From contig NZ_LT629785.1 of the NCBI RefSeq assembly GCF_900105995.1, positions 620,001-684,000 on the forward strand: 64,000 nucleotides of DNA, read 5' to 3'. Origin of the DNA: Pseudomonas pohangensis (lineage in GTDB: Bacteria > Pseudomonadota > Gammaproteobacteria > Pseudomonadales > Pseudomonadaceae). Positions 8,813 to 16,241 of the stretch are shown here, piece after piece. Each line of letters starts with the position of its first letter. The first letter of the stretch is position 1. The translations under genes were made by a program, and so were the position numbers. A model generated the notes under the pieces. That model did no database searches and was not told the DNA's origin. It worked only from the letters and a program-made list of their open reading frames with translations.

Positions 8813-9391
8813 ATGCGCATTCTGCTGATTGACGATACCGCACAGAAACTCGGCCGCCTGAAAACCGCCCTGAGCGAGGCGGGCTTCGAGGTGATCGAGG
8901 AGTCCGGTCTGGTCATCGACCTGCCCAAGCGCGTCGAGGTGCTGTGCCCGGATGTGATCCTGATCGACAGCGAGTCACCGGGGCGCGACGTGCTGGCCCA
9001 GGTGGTCCAGGTCAGCCGTGACCAGCCGCGGCCGATTGTGCTGTTCACCGACGAGCAGGACCCCGGCGTGATGCGTCAGGCGATCCGCTCCGGGGTCAGT
9101 GCCTATATCGTCGCCGGGATTCAGGCCGCGCGCCTGCAACCGATTCTCGACGTGGCTTTGGCGCGCTTCGAGAGCGACCAGGCACTGCGTGCGCAGTTGC
9201 ACGAACGCGAGGCGCAACTGGCCGAGCGCAAGCGCATCGAGCTGGCCAAGGGCCTGCTGATGAAGATGAAAGGCTGCAACGAAGAAGAGGCCTACACCCT
9301 GATGCGGCGGCAGGCCATGAGCCGTCAGCAGAAGCTGATCCAGGTCGCCGAGCAGATCATTGCCATGCAGGACATGCTGGGCGCCAACTGA
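8813..9391 (+). CDS. nasT: Antiterminator NasT (receiver-like plus ANTAR domain)
   Basis: A 192-aa response-regulator-like protein. The N-terminus is a receiver-like domain (MRILLIDD, VILIDSESPGRD), joined by a coiled linker (LREREAQL-like) to a C-terminal ANTAR RNA-binding domain (RIELAKGLLMKMKGCNEEEA through AMSRQQKLIQVAEQII). Released from NasS when nitrate or nitrite is present, it binds paired hexaloop hairpins in leader RNA and prevents termination. Just such leaders precede nasA and nirB in this window. The start MRILL at 8813 follows other NasT proteins; an in-frame ATG at 8804, inside the nasS stop region, would add three residues. Confidence 0.93.
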   Translation: MRILLIDDTAQKLGRLKTALSEAGFEVIEESGLVIDLPKRVEVLCPDVILIDSESPGRDVLAQVVQVSRDQPRPIVLFTDEQDPGVMRQAIRSGVSAYIVAGIQAARLQPILDVALARFESDQALRAQLHEREAQLAERKRIELAKGLLMKMKGCNEEEAYTLMRRQAMSRQQKLIQVAEQIIAMQDMLGAN

Positions 9392-9676
9392 CCTGGCCCG
9401 AATTACGTGTGAAAGCTCGGCAAAGCGTCGCTCCTGCATAAGAGTGACCTGTTTGCAGAGCGAATCCACAAGCCGGTTGTAACTATGCCTCGTGTGCGCA
9501 CTATTGGCGCGCAGTTGCACCAGTTCAGTTCCGTCAGGTCGCCTCGGCCAGGCAGAGACAACACACCAATCCATGAGCGCCTCGCTCGCTCCCACGTTCC
9601 TGCGTGGCAGCGCAAAGCCACTGTTTACGGACTGCGCGGCACTTCTCGGCCCCCACAGAACGTACAAATTAAAATG
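9392..9676. other. Gene-free stretch upstream of the nasA promoter
   Basis: No credible gene. It should hold the NtrC enhancer sites for nasA, but only degenerate half-sites are visible: TGCACC at 9516-9521 and a weak palindrome around 9495-9511. A sigma-54-like match near 9504-9519 has the wrong spacing. The segment 9571-9610 resembles fragments of REP-type repeats (CTCGCTCGCTCCCACG). Confidence 0.4.
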
Positions 9677-9693
9677 TTGGCCCGCTCTTTGCT
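9677..9693 (+). promoter_or_regulatory. Sigma-54 promoter of nasA
   Basis: TTGGCCCGCTCTTTGCT gives GG at 9679-9680 and GC at 9691-9692 with the required ten-base spacing, and an ideal TTTGCT downstream box. Transcription would begin near 9704, directly in front of the two-hairpin leader. Its position relative to the leader strengthens the call. Confidence 0.72.
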
Positions 9694-9703
9694 CTGTCCA
9701 TAT

Positions 9704-9795
9704 ACGTGGCAGCCAAAGGCGGTTGTCCGACTTCGGCAAAGGCGTCGCATTCGATCATCCCGACAGGGCTGTATTGAAGCGGCGCCTTTTTATTT
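9704..9795 (+). promoter_or_regulatory. NasT-responsive two-hairpin leader (ANTAR target) of nasA
   Basis: Hairpin P1 pairs 9708-9714 with 9721-9727 around the loop AAAGGC (9715-9720). Hairpin P2 pairs CGGC (9734-9737) with GTCG (9744-9747) around the same loop AAAGGC (9738-9743). Both six-base loops have A at position 1 and G at position 4, the known ANTAR recognition rule. P2 overlaps the left arm of an intrinsic terminator (9738-9793), so NasT binding and termination exclude each other. Confidence 0.78.
9738..9793 (+). terminator. Leader attenuator terminator of nasA
   Basis: The left arm AAAGGCGTCGC (9738-9748) pairs over 11 positions (one G-T wobble) with GCGGCGCCTTT (9779-9789), followed by a T tract. 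The loop is about 30 bases. The terminator stops nasA transcription unless hairpin P2 is stabilised by NasT. Confidence 0.75.
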
Positions 9796-9859
9796 GCTTT
9801 CCGCCAGCGCAGTGACGCAGCGGGTGAGCAGTTCTGCAGCGTTACCCTTGAGGTGTCAT

Positions 9860-11071
9860 ATGAATACAAGTTTCTGGAAGTCCGGGCACACACCGACGTT
9901 GTTTGCTGCCTTTCTCTATTTCGACCTGAGCTTCATGGTCTGGTACCTGCTCGGCCCGTTGGGCGTGCAGATTGCCGCGGACCTGGATCTGACTACCCAG
10001 CAGCGCTCGATGATGGTCGCTACGCCGATCCTGGCCGGTGCGTTGCTGCGCTTCCTGATCGGCATGCTGGCCGATCGCACCTCGCCCAAGGCTGCCGGGT
10101 TGCTCGGTCAGGTAGTGGTGATTGCGGCACTGGCGGTGGCCTGGCTGCATGGCATTCACAGCTACGAGCAGGCGCTGTTGCTTGGCGTGTTCCTCGGTGT
10201 CGCCGGGGCCTCGTTTGCCGTGGCGCTGCCGCTGGCGTCGCAGTGGTATCCGCCACAGCACCAGGGCAAAGCCATGGGCATCGCCGGCGCAGGCAATTCG
10301 GGTACGGTATTTGCGGCGCTGTTTGCGCCGCTACTGGCGGTCGCTTTTGGCTGGAACAATGTGTTCGGTCTGGCACTGATTCCGCTGGTGCTGACGCTGA
10401 TCATCTTCAGCTTTGCGGCGAAGAATGCGCCAAACCGTCCGGAACCCAAGGCCGTGGCCGATTATCTGAAAGCGCTGGCTGATCCGGACAGCTGGTGGTT
10501 CATGCTGTTTTACAGCGTGACCTTTGGCGGTTTCCTGGGCCTGGCCAGCACCTTGCCCGGCTACTTCCATGACCAGTACGGCTTCGATCCGGTCAAGGCC
10601 GGTTACTACACCGCCGCCTGCGTGTTTGCCGGCAGCCTGATGCGCCCGCTCGGTGGCGCGCTGGCCGACCGTATCGGCGGTATCCGCGCGCTGCTGGTGA
10701 TGTACACGGTGGCATCCTTGTGCATCCTGCTGGTGGGTTTCAATCTGTCCAGCTCGAGCGCCGCGCTCGGCTTGTTTGTGGTGGCCATGCTGTGCCTGGG
10801 TGCCGGTAATGGCTCGGTATTCCAGCTGGTGCCGCAGCGCTTTCACCGCGAAATCGGCGTGATGACCGGCTTGATCGGCATGGCCGGTGGCATCGGTGGT
10901 TTCTGCCTGACGGCCGGTCTGGGTGCGGTCAAGCAGTCCACCGGTGATTACCAGCTCGGTCTGTGGCTGTTTGCCAGTCTCGGTGTGCTGGCCTGGGTCG
11001 GTCTGTACAGCGTCAAGCGTCGCTGGCGCACCACCTGGGGTAGTGCCGCAATGACGGTTGCCCGGGTGTAA
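9860..11071 (+). CDS. nasA: Nitrate/nitrite MFS transporter NasA (NarK family)
   Basis: A 403-aa major facilitator transporter with about 12 membrane helices. The two nitrate-signature motifs of the NarK/NrtP family are present: GIAGAGNSGT near residue 140 and CLGAGNGSVFQLVP near 315; R87-type and R305-type substrate arginines probably lie in GALLRFLIG and SLMRPLGG. It imports nitrate for assimilation. Although the frame is open further upstream, the start at 9860 is chosen because GAGG lies six bases before it and the upstream frame runs through the leader RNA. It is preceded by a sigma-54 promoter and a NasT-controlled terminator. Confidence 0.93.
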   Translation: MNTSFWKSGHTPTLFAAFLYFDLSFMVWYLLGPLGVQIAADLDLTTQQRSMMVATPILAGALLRFLIGMLADRTSPKAAGLLGQVVVIAALAVAWLHGIHSYEQALLLGVFLGVAGASFAVALPLASQWYPPQHQGKAMGIAGAGNSGTVFAALFAPLLAVAFGWNNVFGLALIPLVLTLIIFSFAAKNAPNRPEPKAVADYLKALADPDSWWFMLFYSVTFGGFLGLASTLPGYFHDQYGFDPVKAGYYTAACVFAGSLMRPLGGALADRIGGIRALLVMYTVASLCILLVGFNLSSSSAALGLFVVAMLCLGAGNGSVFQLVPQRFHREIGVMTGLIGMAGGIGGFCLTAGLGAVKQSTGDYQLGLWLFASLGVLAWVGLYSVKRRWRTTWGSAAMTVARV

Positions 11072-11079
11072 TTTGAGCA

Positions 11080-11169
11080 CTCCCTCTCCCGCTTGCGGGG
11101 GAGGGCCGGGGAAGGGGCTGCGTTGGTTAGTCCCCTCTCCCTAACCCTCTCCCCCAGGGGGCGAGGGGA
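11080..11169. repeat. Pair of REP-like palindromes
   Basis: CTCCCTCTCCCGCTTGCG with its complement GGGGGAGGG (11080-11105), and CCCCTCTCCC ... GGGGGCGAGGGGA (11132-11169), form strong hairpins in the nasA-kinase gap. This CCCTCTCC/GGAGAGGG type is a common intergenic repeat in pseudomonads. It may trim or stabilise the mRNA ends. Confidence 0.6.
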
Positions 11170-11193
11170 CAAAGAGAATAAGAGCGCAACTGC

Positions 11194-12864
11194 ATGAGTC
11201 TGCAACTGAGCATCGCCGAAGCCACTGCCACCGGACCGCGTGCGGAGAATCAGGATGCGCTGCGGGTGGTCACGCCTGCGCCGGCGCTGGCCGCCAGCAA
11301 GGGCTTTCTGTGTGCGCTGGCCGATGGTGTCAGCCAGTGTGCCGATGGTGGTCTGGCGGCCCGCGCAACCTTGCAGGCGCTGGCGCTGGATTACTACGCG
11401 ACGCCGGAAACCTGGGCGGTGGCGCAGGCGCTGGATCGCCTGTTGCTGGCACAGAACCGCTGGTTGCGTGCCCAGGGGGGTGGGCAGCCGCTGCTGACTA
11501 CCCTCAGCGCGCTGGTGTTGCGCGGCCGGCGTTACACCCTGGCGCATGTCGGCGATTGCCGGGTCTATCGCTGGTGTGCCGGCAAGCTGGAAAAACTGAC
11601 CACTGAGCATGTCTGGGAGCAGCCCGGCATGCAGCATGTACTTAGTCGTGCGCTGGGGCTGGACCAGCATCTGCTGATCGATTACAGCGAAGGCGAGCTG
11701 CAGCAGGGCGAGCAATTTCTGCTGCTCAGTGACGGTGTCTGGGCCTGTCTCGACGATGCCTACATCGCCGGCGTATTGCGTGACAGCAGCGAACCGGCGG
11801 AGGTGGTCAACACGCTGATCCAGGCCGCCCATCTGGCCGGCAGCCAGGACAATGCCAGCGCCTTGCTGGTACGCGTCGATGCGCTGCCGCAGAGCAATTT
11901 GGGCGATACCCTGGCACAACTGCGTGACTGGCCGCTGCCGCCGCGCTTGCGCAACGGGCAACAGTTCGAGGGCTGGCACGTGGTGGCTGTACGTGCGGAG
12001 TCGCGCCAGTCGCTGCTGTATCGCGTGCGGGATGCCCAGGGTCAGGCCTGGCTGCTCAAGACCCTGCCAGCCAGTCGCAGCACTGAAATGGCGGCAGGTC
12101 CGGCGCTGTTGCTGGAGGAGTGGTTTCTGCGCCGGGTCGCCGGCCGCTATTTTCCCGAGTTGCACCCGTTGCCGCAGCGTCAGCACCTGTATTACGTGCA
12201 GCGCGAGTACCCCGGGCAGACGCTGGCCGAGCAGTTTGCCGGGCACGGTCAACTGCCGCTGGCACAATGTCTGCAACTGGCAGCCAGCCTGTTGCGCGGC
12301 CTCGGCATGCTGCACCGGCGCAATATCCTGCACCGCGACATCAAGCCGGAGAACCTGCATCTGGGTAGCGACGGCGAATTGCGTCTGCTTGATTTCGGCC
12401 TGGCCTATTGCCCCGGCCTGTCCGAGGATCAGGCCCATCAACTGCCCGGCACGCCCAGTTATCTGGCCCCCGAAGCCTTTCAGGGTGCGGCACCGGATGC
12501 CAGGCAGGATCTGTATGCCGCCGGCGTCACCCTCTACTGGCTGCTCAGCGGGCATTACCCCTACGGCGAAATCGAGGCGTTCCAGCATCCGCGCTTTGGC
12601 CAGCCGACGCCGGTCAGCCGTTACCGGCCGGATGTGCCGTCCTGGCTGGAGCAGATGCTCGTCCGCGCCGTGGCGGTCAATCCGGCGCAGCGCTTCGAGA
12701 CGGCCGAGGAGTGGTTATTGCAGCTGGAGCAGGGCGAGCGCCAGAGCGATGCACTCAAGCCGCGCCCGCTGCTGGAACGTGAGCCGCTGAAGCTCTGGCG
12801 TGGGCTGGCGCTGGCGTCCTTGTTGTTGAATCTGATCCTGCTGCTGTGTCTGTTGCGCGGATGA
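11194..12864 (+). CDS. Bifunctional PP2C phosphatase / Ser-Thr protein kinase with C-terminal membrane anchor
   Basis: A 556-aa fusion. The first 235 residues are a PP2C phosphatase (GPRAENQDAL, ADGVSQCADGG, GDCRVYRW, LSDGVWACL, QDNASALLV, carrying metal-binding aspartates). Residues about 265-520 are a Hanks-type kinase with HRDIKPEN near 379-386, DFG near 400 and GTPSYLAPEAF. The protein ends in one hydrophobic helix (LALASLLLNLILLLCLL), so both domains face the cytoplasm. From memory the same gene sits between nasA and nirB in P. aeruginosa, which suggests a conserved role in nitrate assimilation, such as phosphorylating the transporter or reductase. The substrate is unknown. Confidence 0.9.
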   Translation: MSLQLSIAEATATGPRAENQDALRVVTPAPALAASKGFLCALADGVSQCADGGLAARATLQALALDYYATPETWAVAQALDRLLLAQNRWLRAQGGGQPLLTTLSALVLRGRRYTLAHVGDCRVYRWCAGKLEKLTTEHVWEQPGMQHVLSRALGLDQHLLIDYSEGELQQGEQFLLLSDGVWACLDDAYIAGVLRDSSEPAEVVNTLIQAAHLAGSQDNASALLVRVDALPQSNLGDTLAQLRDWPLPPRLRNGQQFEGWHVVAVRAESRQSLLYRVRDAQGQAWLLKTLPASRSTEMAAGPALLLEEWFLRRVAGRYFPELHPLPQRQHLYYVQREYPGQTLAEQFAGHGQLPLAQCLQLAASLLRGLGMLHRRNILHRDIKPENLHLGSDGELRLLDFGLAYCPGLSEDQAHQLPGTPSYLAPEAFQGAAPDARQDLYAAGVTLYWLLSGHYPYGEIEAFQHPRFGQPTPVSRYRPDVPSWLEQMLVRAVAVNPAQRFETAEEWLLQLEQGERQSDALKPRPLLEREPLKLWRGLALASLLLNLILLLCLLRG

Positions 12865-12903
12865 GCAGAGCGGCTGGCTGAAGATGCGCGGCCATAACCT
12901 TCT

Positions 12904-12965
12904 GTAGGAGCGGGCTTGCCTGCGATCCAGGCCACCAAAGCTTCGCGGGCAAGCCCGCTCCTGCA
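12904..12965. repeat. Pseudomonas REP element
   Basis: Inverted arms TGTAGGAGCGGGCTTGCC and GGGCAAGCCCGCTCCTGC face each other around a 27-base centre. The GCGGGCAAGCCCGCTCCT core is the classic Pseudomonas REP sequence. It lies between the kinase gene and the nirB control region. Confidence 0.8.
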
Positions 12966-12985
12966 GGATAAGTAAGCTGCCAGTT

Positions 12986-13002
12986 TGCACCAAGCCTGTG
13001 CA
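12986..13002. promoter_or_regulatory. NtrC-binding site upstream of nirB
   Basis: TGCACCAAGCCTGTGCA matches the NtrC consensus TGCACC-N5-GGTGCA at 11 of 12 defined positions. It lies about 100 bases upstream of the sigma-54 promoter, the usual enhancer distance. A clear second site was not found. Confidence 0.7.
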
Positions 13003-13087
13003 GACAGCCTCAAACGGGTGCGCCTGCAGCGCGTTCAGTTGAGCGGTCCGGTGGGCAAAACAGCGATTTTCAAGGCGTTGCGGCGGG

Positions 13088-13104
13088 TTGGCACGGCAAC
13101 TGCA
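13088..13104 (+). promoter_or_regulatory. Sigma-54 promoter of nirBD-nasC-cobA
   Basis: TTGGCACGGCAACTGCA contains a perfect minus-24 element TGGCACG and a minus-12 CTGCA, GG at 13090-13091 and GC at 13102-13103, ten bases apart. The predicted start is near 13115. Together with the upstream NtrC box, this makes the operon nitrogen-regulated. Confidence 0.82.
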
Positions 13105-13114
13105 ATGTAACCGT

Positions 13115-13240
13115 CAGTAACAGGCCCGATGGCCACACACATAGTGCAGCAACTCTCAACGGCGAGGGTGCTGCAGCCCGGCATACGGGAACAGGACAAA
13201 GGCGTCCTCGCATATTCACTGCGGGACGCCTTTTTTATTT
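13115..13240 (+). promoter_or_regulatory. NasT-responsive two-hairpin leader (ANTAR target) of nirB
   Basis: Hairpin P1 spans 13145-13175: TGCAGCA plus CTCTC pair with GAGGG plus TGCTGCA (one bulged A), loop AACGGC (13158-13163). Hairpin P2 pairs AGGAC (13193-13197) with GTCCT (13204-13208), loop AAAGGC (13198-13203). Both loops have A1 and G4, the ANTAR rule, and the P2 loop equals that of the nasA leader. P2 shares bases with the terminator left arm, so NasT binding would prevent termination. Confidence 0.82.
13198..13240 (+). terminator. Leader attenuator terminator of nirB
   Basis: AAAGGCGTCC (13198-13207) pairs perfectly with GGACGCCTTT (13224-13233), extended by CGC/GCG, and is followed by TTTTTTATTT. 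It is a textbook intrinsic terminator located 30 bases before the nirB start and inside the transcribed leader. Confidence 0.85.
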
Positions 13241-13269
13241 CCCGAAAATTGCTCACAGGGAGAACAAAC

Positions 13270-15720
13270 ATGAAGAAGCTCAAACTGGTACTGGTGGGTA
13301 ATGGCATGGCCGGGGTGCGCACCCTGGAGGAGCTGCTCAAGCTGGCACCCGATCTCTACGAGATCACCGTGTTCGGCGCCGAGCCGCATCCCAACTACAA
13401 CCGCATCCTGTTGTCGCCGGTACTGGCCGGTGAACAGACCTTCGAGGAGATCGTGCTCAACGACCTCGACTGGTACCAGGACAATCACATCGACCTGCGT
13501 CTGGGCCGCAAGGTGGTCAACATCGACCGCCGCCAGCGCCTGGTGATTGCCGATGACGGCAGCACGGCGGAATACGATCGCCTGCTGATTGCGACCGGCT
13601 CCAATCCGTTCATCCTGCCGATTCCGGGAAATAACCTGGAAGGGGTGATCGGCTACCGCGACATCGCCGACACCATCACCATGATGGAAACCGCCAAGAC
13701 CCACAGCCATGCCGTAGTGATCGGCGGTGGTCTGCTCGGTCTGGAGGCGGCCAACGGCCTGCGCCAGCGCGGCATGGATGTGACCGTGGTGCACTTGTCC
13801 GACTGGCTGCTGGAGCGCCAGCTGGACAAGACTTCCGGCAAGCTGCTGCAGAGTGCGCTGGAAGCACGCGGCATCAAGTTCCGCCTGAACACGGTCACCG
13901 AAGAGTTGATGGACAACGGCGATGGCCGGGTCTGCGCGGCACAGTTCAAGGGTGGCGAAGTGATTGCTGCCGATCTGGTGGTAATGGCTGCCGGTATCCG
14001 GCCGAATACCGAATTGGCGGAGAAGTCCGGCATTCCCTGCAACCGCGGCATCCTGGTCAATGACACCCTGCAAACCTACGACCCGCGCATCTATGCCCTC
14101 GGCGAGTGTGCCAACCACCGCGGTACCGCCTACGGTCTGGTGGCGCCGTTGTTCGATCAGGCCAAGGTCTGCGCCAATCACCTGGCCCAGCTCGGTTTTG
14201 CCCGCTATCAGGGCTCGGTGACTTCGACCAAGCTCAAGGTCACCGGCATCGATCTGTTCTCTGCCGGCGACTTCATGGGCAGTGAGGGCACCGAAACCAT
14301 CACCCTGTCCGACCCGATCGGCGGCGTGTACAAGAAGCTGGTGATCAAGGACGACATTCTGGTCGGCGGCTGCCTGTACGGCGACACGGCGGACGGCGGC
14401 TGGTATTTCCGCCAGATCAAGGAAGGCGCCAATATCGCGCAGATCCGCGATCACCTGATGTTCGGCGAAAGCGCCCTCGGCGACGTCGGTCACCAGGGCC
14501 AGAGCAGCGCGGCAAACATGCCCGACAGCATGGAAGTCTGCGGCTGCAACGGCGTGTGCAAGGGCACCATAGTCCGGGCCATTCAGGAGAACGGCCTGTT
14601 CTCGGTGGACGATGTCAAGAAGCACACCAAGGCGGCCAGTTCCTGCGGCTCCTGCGCCGGGCTGGTCGAGCAGATTCTGATCAGCACCGTCGGCGGCGCG
14701 GCCGATGTGAAGCCGAAAAGCGAAAAGGCCATCTGCGGCTGCAGCGATCTCAATCATGGGCAGATTCGCAAGGCGATCCGTGAAGAGCACCTGACCAGTC
14801 TCGGCGAAACCATGAACTATCTGAACTGGAGCAGCCCGAATGGCTGCGCCACCTGTCGTCCGGCACTGAACTACTACCTGATTTCCACCTGGCCGGGTGA
14901 GGCGAAAGATGATCCGCAGTCGCGGCTGATCAACGAGCGTGCCCACGCCAATATCCAGAAGGACGGCACCTACTCGGTGGTGCCGCGCATGTGGGGCGGG
15001 GTGACCAATCCTTCCGAGCTGCGGCGCATCGCCGATGTCGCCGACAAGTACCAGGTGCCGATGGTCAAGGTTACCGGCGGCCAGCGCATCGACCTGCTGG
15101 GGATCAAGAAGGAAGACCTGCCGGGCGTCTGGAAAGACCTCGACATGCCATCCGGGCATGCCTACGGCAAGTCCATCCGCACGGTGAAGACCTGTGTCGG
15201 TAGCGAGTTCTGCCGCTTTGGCACGCAGAACTCGACCCAGTTGGGTATCGATCTGGAGCACGATCTTTTCAACATGTGGTCACCGCACAAGGTCAAGCTG
15301 GCGGTCTCCGGTTGCCCGCGCAACTGCGCCGAGGCGGGGATCAAGGATGTCGGCATCATCGGCGTGGATTCCGGCTTCGAGATGTATATCGGCGGCAACG
15401 GCGGGATCAAGACCGAGGTGGCCGAGTTCTTCGTCAAGGTGAAGACCGCCGACGAAGTGCGTGAATACAACGCCGCCTTCCTGCAGCTGTACCGCGAGGA
15501 AGCCTTCTACCTGGAACGCACCGTGCATTACCTGCACCGGGTCGGCATGGATTACATCAAGCAGGCGGTGGTCGAGGATGCCGAACGGCGCAAGGCACTG
15601 GTAGCGAAACTGCAGTACGCGCTGTCGTTCGAGCAGGACCCGTGGAAGGAACGCATCGAAACGCCGCAGCTGAAAAAAGAGTTCGACAGCATCCCGCTGG
15701 TGCAACTGGAAAACGCCTGA
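13270..15720 (+). CDS. nirB: Assimilatory nitrite reductase large subunit NirB
   Basis: An 816-aa NAD(P)H-nitrite reductase. Order of domains: FAD/NAD(P) oxidoreductase (LVGNGMAGVRTLEEL; VVIGGGLLGLEAANGLR near residue 155), two BFD-type [2Fe-2S] modules (VCGCNGVCKG near 423 with SCGSC near 458; ICGCSDLNHG near 489 with CATC near 525), then the sulfite/nitrite reductase half-domains with siroheme/[4Fe-4S] ligands TCVGSEFC (about 640) and GCPRNC (about 680). It reduces nitrite to ammonium with six electrons from NAD(P)H. The start at 13270 has AGGGAG upstream; the frame is open earlier but runs through the leader terminator. First gene of nirBD-nasC-cobA. Confidence 0.96.
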   Translation: MKKLKLVLVGNGMAGVRTLEELLKLAPDLYEITVFGAEPHPNYNRILLSPVLAGEQTFEEIVLNDLDWYQDNHIDLRLGRKVVNIDRRQRLVIADDGSTAEYDRLLIATGSNPFILPIPGNNLEGVIGYRDIADTITMMETAKTHSHAVVIGGGLLGLEAANGLRQRGMDVTVVHLSDWLLERQLDKTSGKLLQSALEARGIKFRLNTVTEELMDNGDGRVCAAQFKGGEVIAADLVVMAAGIRPNTELAEKSGIPCNRGILVNDTLQTYDPRIYALGECANHRGTAYGLVAPLFDQAKVCANHLAQLGFARYQGSVTSTKLKVTGIDLFSAGDFMGSEGTETITLSDPIGGVYKKLVIKDDILVGGCLYGDTADGGWYFRQIKEGANIAQIRDHLMFGESALGDVGHQGQSSAANMPDSMEVCGCNGVCKGTIVRAIQENGLFSVDDVKKHTKAASSCGSCAGLVEQILISTVGGAADVKPKSEKAICGCSDLNHGQIRKAIREEHLTSLGETMNYLNWSSPNGCATCRPALNYYLISTWPGEAKDDPQSRLINERAHANIQKDGTYSVVPRMWGGVTNPSELRRIADVADKYQVPMVKVTGGQRIDLLGIKKEDLPGVWKDLDMPSGHAYGKSIRTVKTCVGSEFCRFGTQNSTQLGIDLEHDLFNMWSPHKVKLAVSGCPRNCAEAGIKDVGIIGVDSGFEMYIGGNGGIKTEVAEFFVKVKTADEVREYNAAFLQLYREEAFYLERTVHYLHRVGMDYIKQAVVEDAERRKALVAKLQYALSFEQDPWKERIETPQLKKEFDSIPLVQLENA

Positions 15721-15727
15721 ACCACAG

Positions 15728-15774
15728 CCTCACCCCGGCCTCTCTCCGGCAAGCGAGAGAGGGCCGGGGTGAGG
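15728..15774. repeat. Long palindrome between nirB and nirD
   Basis: CCTCACCCCGGCC (15728-15740) is fully complementary to GGCCGGGGTGAGG (15762-15774), with inner CTCTC/GAGAG pairing. It has no T tract, so it is a REP-type hairpin rather than a terminator, and it may adjust nirB to nirD mRNA levels. Confidence 0.7.
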
Positions 15775-15803
15775 GAACAACATCCGCATTTGGAGAGACA
15801 CCT

Positions 15804-16130
15804 ATGAACTGGCTGGATATCTGCGCCCTGGAAGAGATCAACCCGCTCGGTTCGCGCATCGTCAGCGGGCCCAAGGGCGATATCGCGATCTTTCGCACCT
15901 CGACAGATGAAGTGTTCGCCCTCGACGACCGCTGCCCGCACAAGGGTGGCCCGCTGTCGCAAGGCCTGATCTACGGCAAGCGCGTGGCCTGCCCGTTGCA
16001 CAACTGGCAGATCGAACTGGACAGCGGCGAAGCAGTAGCGCCGGACCAGGGTTGTGCCCATCGGCACCACGCAAAAGTGCAGAGTGGTCGCGTGTTGCTG
16101 GCGCTGAACCACGCCGAGCAGTGTGCATAG
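15804..16130 (+). CDS. nirD: Assimilatory nitrite reductase small subunit NirD (Rieske)
   Basis: A 108-aa Rieske-fold protein. It keeps the full [2Fe-2S] ligand set: C44 and H46 in CPHKGGPLSQG, C63 and H66 in CPLHNW. Some NirD proteins, such as that of E. coli, lack these cysteines, so this one probably binds a cluster. It partners NirB in reducing nitrite to ammonia. The start at 15804 has GGAGAG upstream; longer frames would run back through the palindrome. Confidence 0.93.
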   Translation: MNWLDICALEEINPLGSRIVSGPKGDIAIFRTSTDEVFALDDRCPHKGGPLSQGLIYGKRVACPLHNWQIELDSGEAVAPDQGCAHRHHAKVQSGRVLLALNHAEQCA

Positions 16131-16141
16131 ATTCGTGGCTT

Positions 16142-16207
16142 CGTAGGGTGGGCTTTAGCCCACCAATAGCAAAGTGTATTTCGTGGTGGGCTGAAGCCCA
16201 CCCTACG
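16142..16207. repeat. REP-like inverted repeat (GTAGGGTGGGCT family)
   Basis: CGTAGGGTGGGCTTTAGCCC and its inverted partner GGGCTGAAGCCCACCCTACG bracket a 20-base centre in the nirD-nasC gap. Each arm is itself a small hairpin. The same family recurs at 19012 and 23964. Confidence 0.75.
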
Positions 16208-16241
16208 CCCACCCACCGCCGATCCGGTCGGAGAGTTATCC

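Noticed and set aside
9504..9519. Sigma-54-like TTGGCGCG ... TTGCA upstream of nasA
   Set aside because: Only nine bases separate GG and GC; sigma-54 promoters need ten. The site at 9677-9693 fits exactly and abuts the leader hairpins.
13216..15261. A 681-codon open frame on the minus strand
   Set aside because: Antisense to nirB; no recognisable motif. The same applies to 16263-18239 (nasC), 33733-35088 (groEL) and 45683-47545 (symporter).
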